Assembly (NCBI GenBank): GCA_032433595.1
Contig: JASWJB010000315.1
Span: 1 to 51,769 of the forward strand
Length of the DNA: 51,769 nucleotides
Direction: 5' to 3'
Origin: Conoideocrella luteorostrata
Taxonomy: Eukaryota; Ascomycota; Sordariomycetes; Hypocreales; Clavicipitaceae
How positions within the stretch are numbered: the first letter of the stretch is position 1; the number at the start of each line of letters is the position of its first letter. The notes under the pieces were generated by a model that was given only the letters and a program-made list of their open reading frames with translations, had not been told where the DNA came from and did not search any database. The translations under genes were made by a program, and so were the position numbers. Positions 38,001 to 51,643 of the stretch are shown piece after piece.

Positions 38001-38668
38001 AATACGAACACAACCTAGGAGGGATACAGGCGAACTCTCACAACGCCAGTGCAGATAGTTGTATAGGCAGCGGGTCATAGATTTCGCTAAATGCGGCGAT
38101 GCAGCGAAATAGCGGAGAGTGATTGTATGTGCCGACAATCGCTTGGACTAATTTTTACCTGCGGGTTCTAGAGCTGTGCTTCACGAATCAGCAGGAGGGA
38201 AGTCGGAGGGTGAGAGATAAAGACCAGGCGAAATTAGAAACGAAAAATACACAGGCAGTCGGAAGCGCAATAAAGATAGCAAAATAAGGGATATGTAAAC
38301 TCTTCGGTACAATATAAATTACCCCGTAAATAGTTTAACTTAATCTTCAATATCCATTGCATGAGGTGGCTAACATTCTATAGTGTAGTTACTTTAGGCA
38401 CTTAAGCCGCTTTTAAGAAGAGTTCATTTACTGAGGCTAAAATTATAGCTTAATTAAACTAAACTATTAGAGAATTAACTCTCTTATATGTGCATATTGC
38501 ACATAATCAAATAGACTAACGACCCAATATCCGTGTACACCAATGTGCGCGAGATCCGCCGCACAATATTATAGAGCTTAGATGCGCCTTTCACAACACT
38601 ATTTAATCCCAACCTCTCACCTTAAGTGTCTGCTGTATGGGTACCTCTATTATAGTAGTTTCGGGTTA
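35076..38668. other. Gene-poor intergenic region
   Basis: About 3.6 kb without a supportable gene. It includes a long T tract at 36788-36806, a GAATAC/GAACAC microsatellite at 37986-38010 and two perfect hairpins (36403-36422 and 37745-37772). The minus-strand frame at 36409-36846 runs through the T tract as poly-Lys and is unlikely to be real. From 38240 the sequence becomes AT-rich. Confidence 0.5.
37745..37772. repeat. Perfect 11-bp inverted repeat (hairpin)
   Basis: TTGAACAAGTT and AACTTGTTCAA surround a 6-base loop. A related palindrome, GTTGAACTTGTTCAAC, occurs near 40774. The function is unknown. Confidence 0.6.
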
Positions 38669-38864
38669 GCCAGCGTATTCTTCAGCAAACTATAGCCGGT
38701 GGATTCTTTAGCGAGCCACATCTAGGGTATTCTCAAGCGAACCACAGCCAGCATATTCGTAAGAGAGCCACAGCCGGCATATTCTCAAGCGAACCGCAGC
38801 CGGCGTATACTTTAGCGACCTATAGCTAGGGTATTCTCTAGCGAGCCACAGCCGGCGTATATTT
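38669..38864 (+). repeat. 26-bp minisatellite, about 7.5 copies, upstream of the third subtilase
   Basis: The diverged unit is close to GCCGGCGTATTCTCTAGCG followed by AGCCACA. Copies start near 38669, 38695, 38722, 38747, 38773, 38799, 38825 and 38851 (last partial). The array ends just before the TATA box and 89 bp before the ATG, so it occupies the promoter. Confidence 0.8.
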
Positions 38865-38879
38865 TGTGTGTTTATTTAC

Positions 38880-38887
38880 TATATAAA
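38880..38887 (+). promoter_or_regulatory. TATA box of the third subtilase
   Basis: TATATAAA, 66 bp upstream of the start codon and just after the minisatellite. Position and sequence fit a core promoter. Confidence 0.5.
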
Positions 38888-38952
38888 TAAATACTGCTCT
38901 GTAAAATGTGTCTCAGATTTACCTTTACTTTTGCAACTTCTCTATATCTAAA

Positions 38953-40447
<1,495 letters not shown>

Positions 40448-41140
40448 ACTACTTAGGTTGAGGATTATTGTCGGGTAGCAAGGAGGTTTTGGATAGCATA
40501 GAAGATGCAGGGTCTTGGGTCTGGCCGAATATCTCCGGACTCTGCTTCCGATACGTAAAGCTTCATCTACGATGTGTCAGCTTTGCTATGAGTAAATCTA
40601 TGCACCCCCCCAAAGAATGTCCATCATCAATCTGCCTCTTGTTATGCTCGTTGAGGTTGCGTCCTGAGCCGATACAGCTTAGACTAGGTCTTAAAAGCAA
40701 TACACAAATGCTAATGGGTGAAAATCAATATTTTCGACGCTGAGAATCCTTCCACGGTTAGTCGGGACAGATGTGTTGAACTTGTTCAACAAAGCACCAA
40801 GTTCAGTCCTTATCAGTGAGCCGCGAAAGTTGCTCTGATGTGGGCAGTGGGAGCAAGGACCTCATTCAAGTTGAAGCTGACTGTGGCTCCATGGATAGGA
40901 CCAATGTCTTCCTCTGTTGTGATGAGCTTAGTCTACCTACTCAAGGGTGGCTGTGGGTTGCACGGGGGGGAGAGCTGTGCAAGTGATCTAGATCAAATGC
41001 TTCAAAATACAATATATTCAATAAGTCTGTCTGTCTAAGAGGGAGAAAAACAAGTCAAAGTTGAAGGCTCGATATCGCCGTATAAATATCGTGGCCGAAA
41101 GGTGACCACCTGACTCGCTCTATGCTCCTTGGTGTGCTTG
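40448..41140. other. Intergenic, no gene recognised
   Basis: 3' region of the subtilase, then unassigned sequence. Open frames at 40468-40743 and 40838-41038 have no domain. Confidence 0.45.
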
Positions 41141-41416
41141 TGTCACGACTTGGGAAACTGGTAAAGCAGAGTGATAGACAAGACTTCTGAAGTATTCGTA
41201 GCTTCTTAGCAACAAGGTAGCACTGTATTGTGAACGGTCTTAATCTCTGGCCTTCTAATAATCTAGTCTCCTCCTTCCCTACTTATGCTTCGCTGTTACC
41301 CCGCAGCGAAGAGTTTGCTAGCTGTATGCTATACTCCTCCCATAGGCTAAGGTGCGTCACTAGACTCACGATATCACGTGGCTTCTGAATGCCCTCACAA
41401 GCAGTAATCTCTGACA
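41141..41416 (+). mobile_element. Solo LTR, family B, with 5-bp target duplication
   Basis: A 276-bp unit starts TGTCACGACTTGGG and ends CTCTGACA. It is flanked by GCTTG at 41136-41140 and 41417-41421. It is the inverted copy of the solo LTR at 7395-7665. Confidence 0.88.
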
Positions 41417-41421
41417 GCTTG

Positions 41422-41765
41422 GCGGCAGGATTCCAACAATGGCTATGCATTTAAAGCTTCCATCTGTACCCTTATTGAATCGTTATCTCTATTTTAAATC
41501 AGTGATCAACAGCATGCATAATTTTAGAACTAAAGCGCAGGTTCGCAGCAAATGTGCGTCCATTTTTGGACGACGTGACGCCGCTTTTGGAGGTCATTCT
41601 GCAACGGACACAACCTAACCGGGGCGGCCAATACAGAGGCGCCCGGGCGCGCATTTAATATCGCGCGCCCTGCTGACTAACATTTGCGCGCCCCCCCCGG
41701 ACACACACAACCGTGCAACCCTTACCACTACACAGCTCCGTCATAGCCCAGGCAATATTCTCTGC
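41422..41765. other. GC-rich left part of the MULE element or its flank
   Basis: Contains GCGCGC-rich blocks (41637-41697) that may belong to the untranslated end of the MULE transposon. The terminal repeat could not be fixed because its partner lies outside or is destroyed. Confidence 0.35.
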
Positions 41766-43398
41766 GATGCGCTCCCGTCGGAGGGTGTATATAGCTCCCA
41801 AGAATCGCTTCTTGTGGCTATTAATTCTTGGGCAAAGCCCAGAGGTTATGCATTTACTACTAGAAAATCTTCTAAGACTCTAAATAGCTAGATTAAAGTT
41901 ATATTTATATATAATAAAAATAAGCTTCCACTAAGCGTGTTAATTAAACAAAAACGCTATACTTATAGCCACAGAACTAATTATAAGTTCTTAGTGCTCG
42001 TGAAACAATCCCTAGATAAAGCTTCTTAGGTCCTTAGCTATTAATTTAGCTAAGAATATAGGCTATATAACTATCTGCTAAGCAAAGACTTATCTATATA
42101 CCTAGTATATTACTAGCTTAGTAAGAATAATATTAAAGTTATATTAAGTCTTATAACCTTTAGAACTACTTCTTAGGAAATTAAGACTTATCTTTATAAT
42201 AGCTTTAGTACTTTTATAACCTAGCAAGATATTTATAATTAAATTATAGCTATAAGAAGAGATTTACAAGAAGGCTAAAGTAGTATATAAGCACTAGTAA
42301 AGTAATTATATAAGGAAGGCTTTTAGTGTTAAGTTTAGTTAAATATAAATAATTAAGTTATAGTAATATTTTTTACTTATCTAAACTCTATTATATACTT
42401 TTAATATAATCTTAATGTTTTACTACTAGATTATATATATAAGATAAATAAGCATAAAATACCTCTTCTTAATATAATAAGTATAAATGCCTATAAGTGC
42501 TCTTTTTGCTTTACTTTTGTATTTCTATTTAAAGAGATAAAAGAAGACTATTTATAAGCTTTATAGTATTTAAGATCCCTTTATTATTATAATCTTCCTT
42601 TTATTATCTTAATAAACTAATACCTAGCTATAATTAATACTATAGTAACTTAGTTCCCTATATCTAAGGGACTACTTTACACTTAGTATATTAATAAGGT
42701 AGTGTTATAATATTACTAGCTAGACTTTCTAGCTAATAAAAGCTATATAAAAAAAGAGTAAAATAAATTCTATGTATTTTAGCACTTAATTATAGCCTTA
42801 CTAACTAAGGCAATATTTTAAGAGTAACTAACTTACTTTAAGCGTAAATACACTAAGAAATATATAAATACTATTAAATATATTAAGATAATCTAGCTTA
42901 ACCCTTTTAAGTAAAGTATTATTAAGGCATAAGTTAATAAATACTTATATTTTAGTAATATAGCTACCTTAAGGCAAGTGATTTATAGCACTAAAGAAGG
43001 AATAAAACTAATAAATCTCTTAGGGCTAAAGGGATTTATTTATTAATAAAAGCTTATATTAAAATATTTACCTTAAATCTCTTTAATATTTAGTAAGCTA
43101 TAAAACTTACTATTATAAACTAACTAAAAGAGCTAAAGTATATATAGGCTTTTTAGTAGGTATTAACACTACTAAATATCTTTAAAGTATAGTTTAAGGC
43201 TATATAGGGCTAGGTATTACATAAGGCCTTATATAAAGTATAGGAATAATAGTAGTTACTTTTAAAGCTACTTAAAGCCTCTTATACTAAAACCTTTATA
43301 TTTTTATATAAACTACTATATATTTATACCTTAAAGAAACTTAAGGAAAAAGGGTAAGCTTTTTTGCTAAAGTATTTCTATTTTTATTAATACTTAAA
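41766..43398 (+). pseudogene. MULE (Mutator-like) transposase, RIP-mutated, 5' part
   Basis: The plus frame gives EGVYSSQESLLVAINSWAKP and RGYAFTTRKSSKT, the FAR1-like zinc-binding start of fungal MULE transposases. Much later it reads LLDYIYKINKHKIPLLNIIS, the segment with the first catalytic Asp, then CSFCFTFVFL. Many stops fall at TAA/TAG codons explained by C-to-T or G-to-A change of Gln, Arg and Trp codons. GC content drops sharply after about 41830. The gene is interrupted at 43394-43398 by the Gypsy element and resumes at 51307. Confidence 0.8.
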
Positions 43399-43851
43399 TG
43401 TGACGGCCGTGGTTGGTTCCCAAGGGATAAACCTTAGTCGTGGTTTATGTTGGCAGAGATTACAGGGCGTCGTACGTTCTGAGCAAAAAGATGTCACGTC
43501 GCAATAGTTAGATGATCGATAGATGCAGGTAACAATTGTAATGATTGAATGACTGTTGAAGACTAACTATCTAAGATATCTAAAGAGTGTAATTTGGTGG
43601 TGTTTATATAGTAGGTGGTTCACTGGTAGCCCGGGTGAACCTTCATAGTGTCGTCGAGTGGTTCACTGTTGGTTCACAGTGAACCTGTAGTGACTCCTTG
43701 TATAGTTCACTAATGGTTCGCGGTAAACCAAAGTAAACTATACCTCTTAGCACGGAACATTCCTAGTTCTGTCCCGGTAGTCACGTGGAGTGGTGGGGTT
43801 TTAACGCCTTGTGGCCGGCCTTTTTGTAGCCTGCTAGCCAGGGTTATAACA
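43399..43851 (-). repeat. Low-coordinate LTR (3' LTR of the element)
   Basis: Starts TGTGACGGCCGTGG and ends GGTTATAACA on the plus strand. Every difference from the other LTR that I read is a transition, as RIP produces. Confidence 0.92.
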
Positions 43852-43856
43852 TAATG

Positions 43857-43866
43857 TCCCCCCTCT
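43857..43866 (-). other. Polypurine tract of the Gypsy element
   Basis: AGAGGGGGGA on the minus strand, five bases inside the 3' LTR, the expected site of plus-strand priming. Confidence 0.65.
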
Positions 43867-44399
43867 AATAGTCTTGCCCTTAAGACCCAGCATTATTTCA
43901 TAAATAAGTCACTGCCTATTAGTTATTATTTTGTAAGTTCCCTTCTTTCTTTATTTTCCTAGAGATATACTGCTTACGCTATGCCTAACCATGTAGAGAA
44001 ATCCCAGGTAAAATCAAAATTTACCTATAATTATACTACTACTTCTGTATTTATTCATAAATAAGGTTTTAAAATCCCCCTGTGTTCTTATTACAAGAAG
44101 AGAGGCTTTGCTTATATAGCTATAGAGGACATTAATTATTATTCTCTGTGTTACTCCCTAGGTTATTCTTGCGATAGTAACCCTGTATAGATAGTAAATA
44201 GTGTGTTTCTTTTCCTCTTTGTTTTTATTTATACTTAAACTAACTATCCTCCTTAGTTTAGCGGGTTAACAAAGAACTCTATTGCCTTAACCATGAAGAA
44301 GAACTCGCTAAAGAGTTAATAATTAAGCGTTAGTAATGTTAGCGTGAACAAGAGAGAATTATATAGCGTGCGTAGAGGGATATAGAAGAGGCTTTTAAC

Positions 44400-47300
44400 T
44401 GTCTTTTGTGGCTTTATTGCATAAAGCGCTAGTTATGTAATAAAGGTATTATAATAGTACAGAAGGAATTAAGTTCCTTAGAGGAGTTAAAGGAAATAGA
44501 GAAATAGGATAAAGAGGCTTATTAGGCTAAGCTTATAAGAGTGTAGCAGCAAGAGTCTAAGGCTATCTATAATATATAAGAATAGGGAGGTGCTAGTGTT
44601 CTAGACTAGGAGTCTATTTTGCGAGACACAGGCATAGAGATCCCTAATGCGTTATTATAGTGCTTGTCCTTGATTAAATTATTATATTATAGCCTTGTAA
44701 TTTCCTAAATTTTAAACTAGTTCCTATGTGTTCTCTTCTGATTTATATCCTTTTTACTTAATAAGGTATTATTATTATTTCCCTTTTATTTATGTGTTTA
44801 TTATTTATTTTACCTTATATTTTATTTTGTTTAAGACTTTAATGTTTTCTTTAGCTAATGCGTTTTTTAGTGCTAGTTTAAGGAGTAAAATATAGAATAT
44901 TAGGTGTATTTGCATTGTTATTAGTAACAAGAGTTTATAGTTATTCTCTAAAATTCGCTGTTTTACCTTAAAAGGTCCTAATTTTTTGTGATTTAATTTA
45001 TTGCTTAGTTATATTATTTTAATATTTTATTAAAGTAAGTAAACTATATCCCCCCCTAAGAAGATTAGTCCCTTTAATCTTTTTTAGTTATAGTACTTTT
45101 ATATTTTAGTGTAAATAAATTTAAGTTTTTTTCTTATTTCTTTATGTAATTTCTGTATATTTTTTGTGTTTAGTATTGCTTTTTTAGCGTTTAGTCCTTA
45201 TATAAGCGTTCTAAAAACTTCTGGATTATATCCATAGTTTGCGTATACTAGTAATGTTTTCGTAGATTCTGTAACTACACTGTTATAAGCTAGTTAAGCT
45301 ATTAGTAATTTTTCTCCCTAATTGTTTTAATTATAGTTAATGTAATATCTAAGGTATTATTCTAACGTTTAGTTTAGTCTCTTAGTTTATCTATTAGTCT
45401 ATAGGTAATATGCCGTACTAAGCTTGTGTTTTATTCCTAGTTACGCTATTAATACTTACTAGAAGTTAGAGGTAAACGTAGTTCCTTTATCTAAAACAAT
45501 TTCTTCTAGTAATCTATAGTTACTTATAATTATTCGTAGGAACACATAAGCTAGTTCTTTTGCGTTACTTGCTTCTTTAAATAGTAAGAAGTAGCTATAT
45601 TTTATGAGTTTATCTGTGACTATAAATATACTATTGTATTTAACGTTTATTAAGGGTTCTTTAGATAATAGTAATTTAGTAATGTGGTTAAATGCAATAG
45701 ACTCCTAAGGTTTTTGTGGTACCTAAAGTAGTTATAGGTGTCTATAAGGTTTATGCCTAGAAGCTTTGCTTTGCGCGTATTTCACATATTCCCTAATTAC
45801 TTCTTATATAACTTTCTTAAGTCCTAGGAAGTCGTAGCTTCGTTGTATTTTATTTATTGTTTTTTGTATCCCTTAATGTCCTAAGACAGGGTGTATATAT
45901 AGGATTTCTATGTATTTTTTCCGTAGTTCTAGTGGTATCTAGACTTTTCCTTTGTATTATGGTACGTTTAACCACTCTATATTATATTCTAGCAGTACTT
46001 CCTAAATATATTTAATATAATCCTTTATCTATTATAGTACTTAATAATATACCAGATTATTCGCTACTACTTTAAAGATTATATTTAACTATTGTTATTG
46101 TAAATTGCCTTGTGTGTTAAACTTAAGTAGCTATCCCTTAACAATAGGCGTTCCTGTGTTGTAGTTACTTCTTTGACTAAGAGCGTTTGCTCTGCTATTT
46201 TCTAATCCCTTTTAATAGGTAATCTTATAGTTAAACTCTAAGAGATATTTTGCCTATTAGATTTATTGTTTATTTAACTATTATATAGTAGAGAAGTGTG
46301 CAATGTTTTTGTAATTAGTGTAGACCTTAGTGCAGTGTTTTAATCCTAATAAGTAGTGTTAGAATTCCTTAAATAAGTTAATAATAGCAAGGAATTCTTT
46401 ATTATAAATAAGGTAATTAAGTTTTGCTTTATATAGCTTCTTTAAATAGAAGGCTATTAGATGCGTTTTTCTGTTATTGTCTTTTTATCTAATCTATGTG
46501 CCTAGCGCAAAGTTAGATATATTGGTTTCTAGTTCCACTGGTTTTTCTAAGTTAAATGTAACTAAAACTAGTTCTAAGAGTATTAACTTTTTAATATTAT
46601 TAAAAGCTTCTTATGCTAAGCCACTTTATTCCTATGTTTTGTTTTTCTTTGTGAGTTTATGTAATAGTGTTGCAATTTTTCTAAAATTCCTTATGAATTA
46701 TTAGTAGTAATTTATAAATCCTAGGAAACTTTGTATCTCTGTAATAGTTCCTAGCGTTAGCTATTCTTTAATGGCTTTAACTTTTGATTTTTTTATTTAG
46801 ATCTTATTAGGTTAAATAGTGTGTCTAAGGAAATTTACTTCTTGTGTGTAGAACTTACTTTTCTCTAGTTTTACTAATAACTTTGTATTCTAGAGTGTTA
46901 CTAGAACCTTATATATATGTTCCTTGTGTTCTTTAAGATTCTTCGAGAAGATTAGGATATTATTAAGATATATAACTATAAAAATATTAAGATATTCTTA
47001 TAGTATATTATTAATTATCCTTTAGAATATTATAGGTGTATTTATAAGTCTAAATAGCATAACTAAGTATTTAAATAGTCTAAACTTTGTTCTAAAAGCT
47101 GTTTTCTATTTATTACCCTTTTTAATTTAAATTAGGTTATAAGCTCCTTTAAGATCTAGGGCTATAAACTAATTTATTCTGTGTAGTTAATCTTATAACT
47201 TAGCAATAAGTAGTAAGGGTATTTAATCCTTAATAGTAATATTATTAAGTTATTAGTAATCTATAATAAGACATAACTTCCTATTTTTCTTTAGTATAAA

Positions 47301-50300
47301 TATAATAGGGTATCCTACTTCTAAAGTTAATATTTATATATAGCCTTTAGCTAATATTTTATTAATATATTCCCGCAGTGTCTCTAGTTACTTTCTGTTA
47401 AGGCTATAGATTTTATTAAAGGTTATTAATATTCCTTTTTTTAGAATAATTTTGTAATCCTATTTACTATGTTCTAGTACTCTAGTATTAAGTTCCTCTT
47501 GAAATAATTTAGTATACTTCTAATATTCCTTTGGGATATTCTTTAGTTATTCTTCCTTTAATTTAAGACTTTCTTCTGTCTTTATAGGCTTTTCTATTAT
47601 ATTATTAATATATATAAGGTCCTTCCTTAAAGCGGCAATAACTCTTTAGATCTTATGATTTTTTGATTTTGTTTGTTTGTAATGTATTCTAGGTTATAAT
47701 ATAGTCTCTGTTATTATAGGTTTAGCTTCTACCTTATATATCTTGCTTGCTTCTGTGGTAGCTAAGTTATAGCGAAATTTCGCTTTTTCTAAATTATTCT
47801 AATGCTGTTAGTTTACGCTATTATCTTAACGCAAATAGCTAGTCCTCTAGTTAATTAATGGGTTACTCTCCCTTAGCTATAAATATCCTAGGACTATATT
47901 GTGTTCTAATATATCTATAATGTCATAAGTAATAGTTTTAAAATATCCTTAAATAACAAACAGTAGGTAAGGAGTCTCTATATTAATTATCCCGTTATTA
48001 TAAGAAAATGCTTCTCCTTTAATATTATGAAGTTAATAGGGTTCCTTTTTTGTGTTCTATGGTAGTTAGTAATAATTAATGACTCTGGGTGAGACATAGT
48101 TACCTATCGCGCTACTATTTACTAGTACTTTCTTTACGCGATGTCCTAAGATCTTAGCTTCTAATACTAGTTTATGTCATGTTCTATTGTTATTAGTTTT
48201 GCATAGGGTTATTAGTTTCTTTCCTATTAAGCTAGTCTATAGCCCTTTTATAGATAGCATACCTTGTTTTTTAAATCTAGAATAGTTTCTTTATTGATTT
48301 ATCTTTAAATTTCCTTATGCTATTCTGTGGTGTTACTGTCTTTAATAGCTCGTTTAAAACCTATTTTTTGTTTACATAGGTGTGTAAGTTATGTATATAT
48401 TTAGCGTTTTATTTCTGCGTGTTAATTATAATAATAGTCCTTATAGTTTACTATATATTTCTATTAATAGCTTTGTATATTGTGTTGGCACTATTTATTG
48501 TAGTAATCCTTGTTTTGTTGTTGTGATTTCTTAGCTTCTATAGGGTTATCTTTTTTGTATAACTTAAATAATTGCCTTGCGTCTTGATATATTTTTAGTG
48601 TCCTAAATTGCCATTTATGCCATTCCCTTGCCTTATTTACTAAATGCTCTGGATATTATAGCAGGTTATATATATTATAGTTGGTTATTCCACATGCTTC
48701 GGTTTTAAGTAGTTATTTATAACGCTAAGGGTTAATGTTTTTCTCCCCTTAATACTATTTAATTGCTTTTCCTAGCATATATATTTAGTATATATCTGTT
48801 TTGCATAGTAGTATTAGTGCTCCTGTATTTTGGCACTATAGTAGCGTGCTTGCGTTAGGTTTAAGGATAGTAATATATTCCTTGTTTCTAAGTGTTATTC
48901 TCTATTCTCTAAGTTTATAGGCTAGGTATAATCGTGTGATCTTATAACCTGCTATTTGTTTTAGGAATACGTTTAGTCTTGCCTTGGTGCGAAAGTGCGT
49001 TTTGCATCTAAAGTGTGCACATAATACCCATAAGATATAATAATGTTTATTATAGTTTAGGTGTATTCTTGGGTTATCTTTAAATTCTCCCAATAGTTCC
49101 TATAGTCCTATAGCTACTACTGTAAAATTATCGCTTAGGATTGAGATTACTATGTCTTTTCCTTGTGGTGTAGGTTAATATTAGATAAACGTTTGTTTTT
49201 AGTTAAACGTGAGAGGTTTAGGTTTAATCTGCGTAAGAATGTTTTAGTACTATGCATTATAGTATTCCACGTTATATTATGAGGTAGTTTATCTATCCTT
49301 ATTGCTTCCTTTATATAACAATGTTTTATAGTCTTGGTTAGACTTATTATTACTACTGCTGCCTTTAGGTGTGTCTTAATCTTAATCTATAGTGTTAAAT
49401 AAGCTAGTGTTATTAATACTTAGTACTTTTTTTTCTTATAGCTATGTGAGAAGTTATATAGCTTCTTCTTCTTATTATTAAAGGTTATCTTCTACTGCTT
49501 ATTGTGCCTTATCTATTCCTATTTAGATTTCCTAGTAGGTTTATTATCTAATTTGCCGTGGTTTAGTTCCTTGTTCCCTTTTTAGTAAAGGAATCCTGCT
49601 AGTTATAGCTAAAGTTTTCTTAGGCTATTTTGGAAACTATCTACTGCCTTATTTTTCGTTAAGGTGCGTGGTATAGTTATCGTTATAATATCTAGTCTAG
49701 TTAAGGTTTTAATGTTTAATATCTATGTTAGTATTATTAAGTTATTTCTTACTGTCTAAAGCTGGTTTCTATTCCTTTTTAAGTTATTTATATTTCCTAG
49801 AGAAATATCCTTTTTTCCCATAATTATAGCACTTTACCTTTTCCTTGTTAAACTTCTTTGTAGCGTTTAAGTCTATTTATCCTAGGTTAGTAGTGTGTGC
49901 GTACACAATAGGCTCTTATTATTATTTGCCTTAGTTACTAAGGTTTCTTTACACATTATTATGCTAGTTCTTATTACCTTGATTCTTTTCTTAGCGTTGC
50001 TTATACTATCTGTTGTTAATGTATACTATAATACTAATGTATTTAGCAAGAGTGTTTAGTTAGTTTAATTTATAAAGTTTATCCTTAACTTTTTCTTTAA
50101 GTCCTTTATAGTAAGTAGACATAAGATAGGACTGCTCCCATGGAAGTTTAGAGATAATCTGTAAGAACGTTACAGAGTATTTAGATACTAATCCTTTTTA
50201 ACGTAGGTTTTGTAATTTGCTTTCTGCTTCGCGTTCTTTATCTATAGTTCTGAATATCTAGTGGATAGAGTTCTTGAATTCCTAGTAAGACAAAAAGATA

Positions 50301-50791
50301 TATACTGTGTCTATTTTGTAGGTTCCTAAAAAAGAGTTCTCCACGTAGTCGCGTAACGTGGGCTTAAACCAAGAAAGTGCTAATCCCGTGAGTCTACCTG
50401 TGGCAAACTGCACACGAGATGCCTTGTCCCTAAATTACACTGGAAAGTACATAAAGTAGGCCCTAAGTTAAGTAAGGAATAGTTATAGGGTACTAGCGGT
50501 ACTATTAAATAATCCTGGTGGCGTAGGCTTAAGTACTTCGCCTGGGTCCTTTCCTTTTATAGCGGTAGTAGCAAGTCTAGTGAGTTCGTGGATCTAGGAT
50601 TAGTATATGTTAGCCTGTGCCTCTATTTGTTGTATTATTTCTCCCATTTGTTTGTTGAGGTCGTAAACCTTCCTTTGGAGTGCCGTGATGACCTGACTGT
50701 GGTTATTGTCGTTAGTGTTGACATCCATAGAAGTAGTTGGGGTCTTATCCTTCCCCTTGGAGCTTAATCCGGTCTTGGTGTTAGGAGCCAT
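44400..50791 (-). pseudogene. gag-pol remnants of the Gypsy element
   Basis: gag begins at 50791 (MAPNTKTGLSSKGKDKT) and stays open for 63 codons. The zinc knuckle reads KCYNYGKKGYFSR, with Tyr at the second Cys and at the His. Reverse transcriptase reads IYLNNILIFSKNLKEH, with Asn-Asn in place of the catalytic Asp-Asp, then KSKFYTQEVNF. Integrase reads LDKGTTFTSNF then LGIKHKLSTAYY, with stops in several Gln and Trp positions. All of these fit G-to-A or C-to-T change. No active protein could be made. Confidence 0.88.
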
Positions 50792-50853
50792 ATTAACAGT
50801 ATAAGATATTGCTTAGAGTGACGCAGTGTAAGTCTAAACAAGAGTCTTCAACG

Positions 50854-51306
50854 TGTGACAGCTGTGGTTGGTTCCCAAGGGATAAACCTTAGTCGTGGTT
50901 TATGTTGGCAGAGATTACAGGGCGTTGTACGTTCTGAGCAAAAAGATGTTACGTTGCAATAGTTAGATGATCGATAGATGCAGGTAACAATTGTAATGAT
51001 TAAATGACTGTTAAAGACTGACTATCTAAGATATCTAAAGAGTGTAATTTAGTGGTGTTTATATAGTAGGTGGTTCACTGGTAGCCTAGGTGAACCTTTA
51101 TAGTGTCGTTAAGTGGTTCACCGTTGGTTCACGGTAAACCTGTAGTAACTCCTTGTATGGTTCACTGATGGTTCGCGGTGAACCAAAGTGAACCATACCT
51201 CTTAGCACGGAATATTCCTAGTTCCGTCCCGGTAGTCACGTGGAGTGGTGGGGTTTTGACGCCCCGTGGCCGGCCTTCTTGCAGCCCGCTAGCCAGGGTC
51301 GTAACA
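50854..51306 (-). repeat. High-coordinate LTR (5' LTR of the element)
   Basis: Starts TGTGACAGCTGTGG and ends GGTCGTAACA on the plus strand; equal in length to its partner at 43399. Confidence 0.92.
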
Positions 51307-51643
51307 TTAAAGTAAAATATATCTTAACTATAGCTTATTCTAGAGCTAAAAATAGTTCTAAACTAGCTTAGCTAAAGACATAATTAGCTAATTATAAGTA
51401 TAAAGTAAGAGCCTAGTGTATTTAAAGTAATTAAAGTAATAAAAAAGCTAAAAGCATAGCCTAAATATAGTAAATACTATGTATTAAGTTATATAATAAC
51501 TTTAAAGGTATATCCCCTATAGTATAAAGAGCTTTTCTAGCTATTAAGGCTATTAATAGTAGTAGTAATATATATAACCTATATAATAGTAGTAGCTATA
51601 AAGGCAGCACTAGTTTAAGTAGCTATAGGCTAGGTAAGGATAA
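51307..51643 (+). pseudogene. MULE transposase, RIP-mutated, continuation after the Gypsy insertion
   Basis: AT-rich sequence of the same character as 41880-43398, following the second TTAAA. It would be the C-terminal coding part and is full of stops. A further LTR starts at 51644. Confidence 0.6.

Larger units (their letters stand above)
43399..51306 (-). mobile_element. Complete but RIP-killed Ty3/Gypsy retrotransposon, 7908 bp
   Basis: Both LTRs are 453 bp and the element is bounded by TTAAA at 43394-43398 and 51307-51311. Coding is on the minus strand. In order there are gag, a CCHC-type zinc knuckle near 49792-49832, reverse transcriptase near 46690-47000 and integrase near 45375-45500. 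Reverse transcriptase before integrase defines Ty3/Gypsy. The polypurine tract is at 43857-43866. No typical TGG-type primer site is visible next to the 5' LTR. Confidence 0.92.

Noticed and set aside
38640..38870. CRISPR-like array
   Set aside because: The repeat units are contiguous and diverged with no unique spacers, in a fungal genome; this is a minisatellite.
46477..46704. Plus-strand 75-residue frame inside the Gypsy element
   Set aside because: It is antisense to the pol region and its composition is produced by AT-rich RIP decay.
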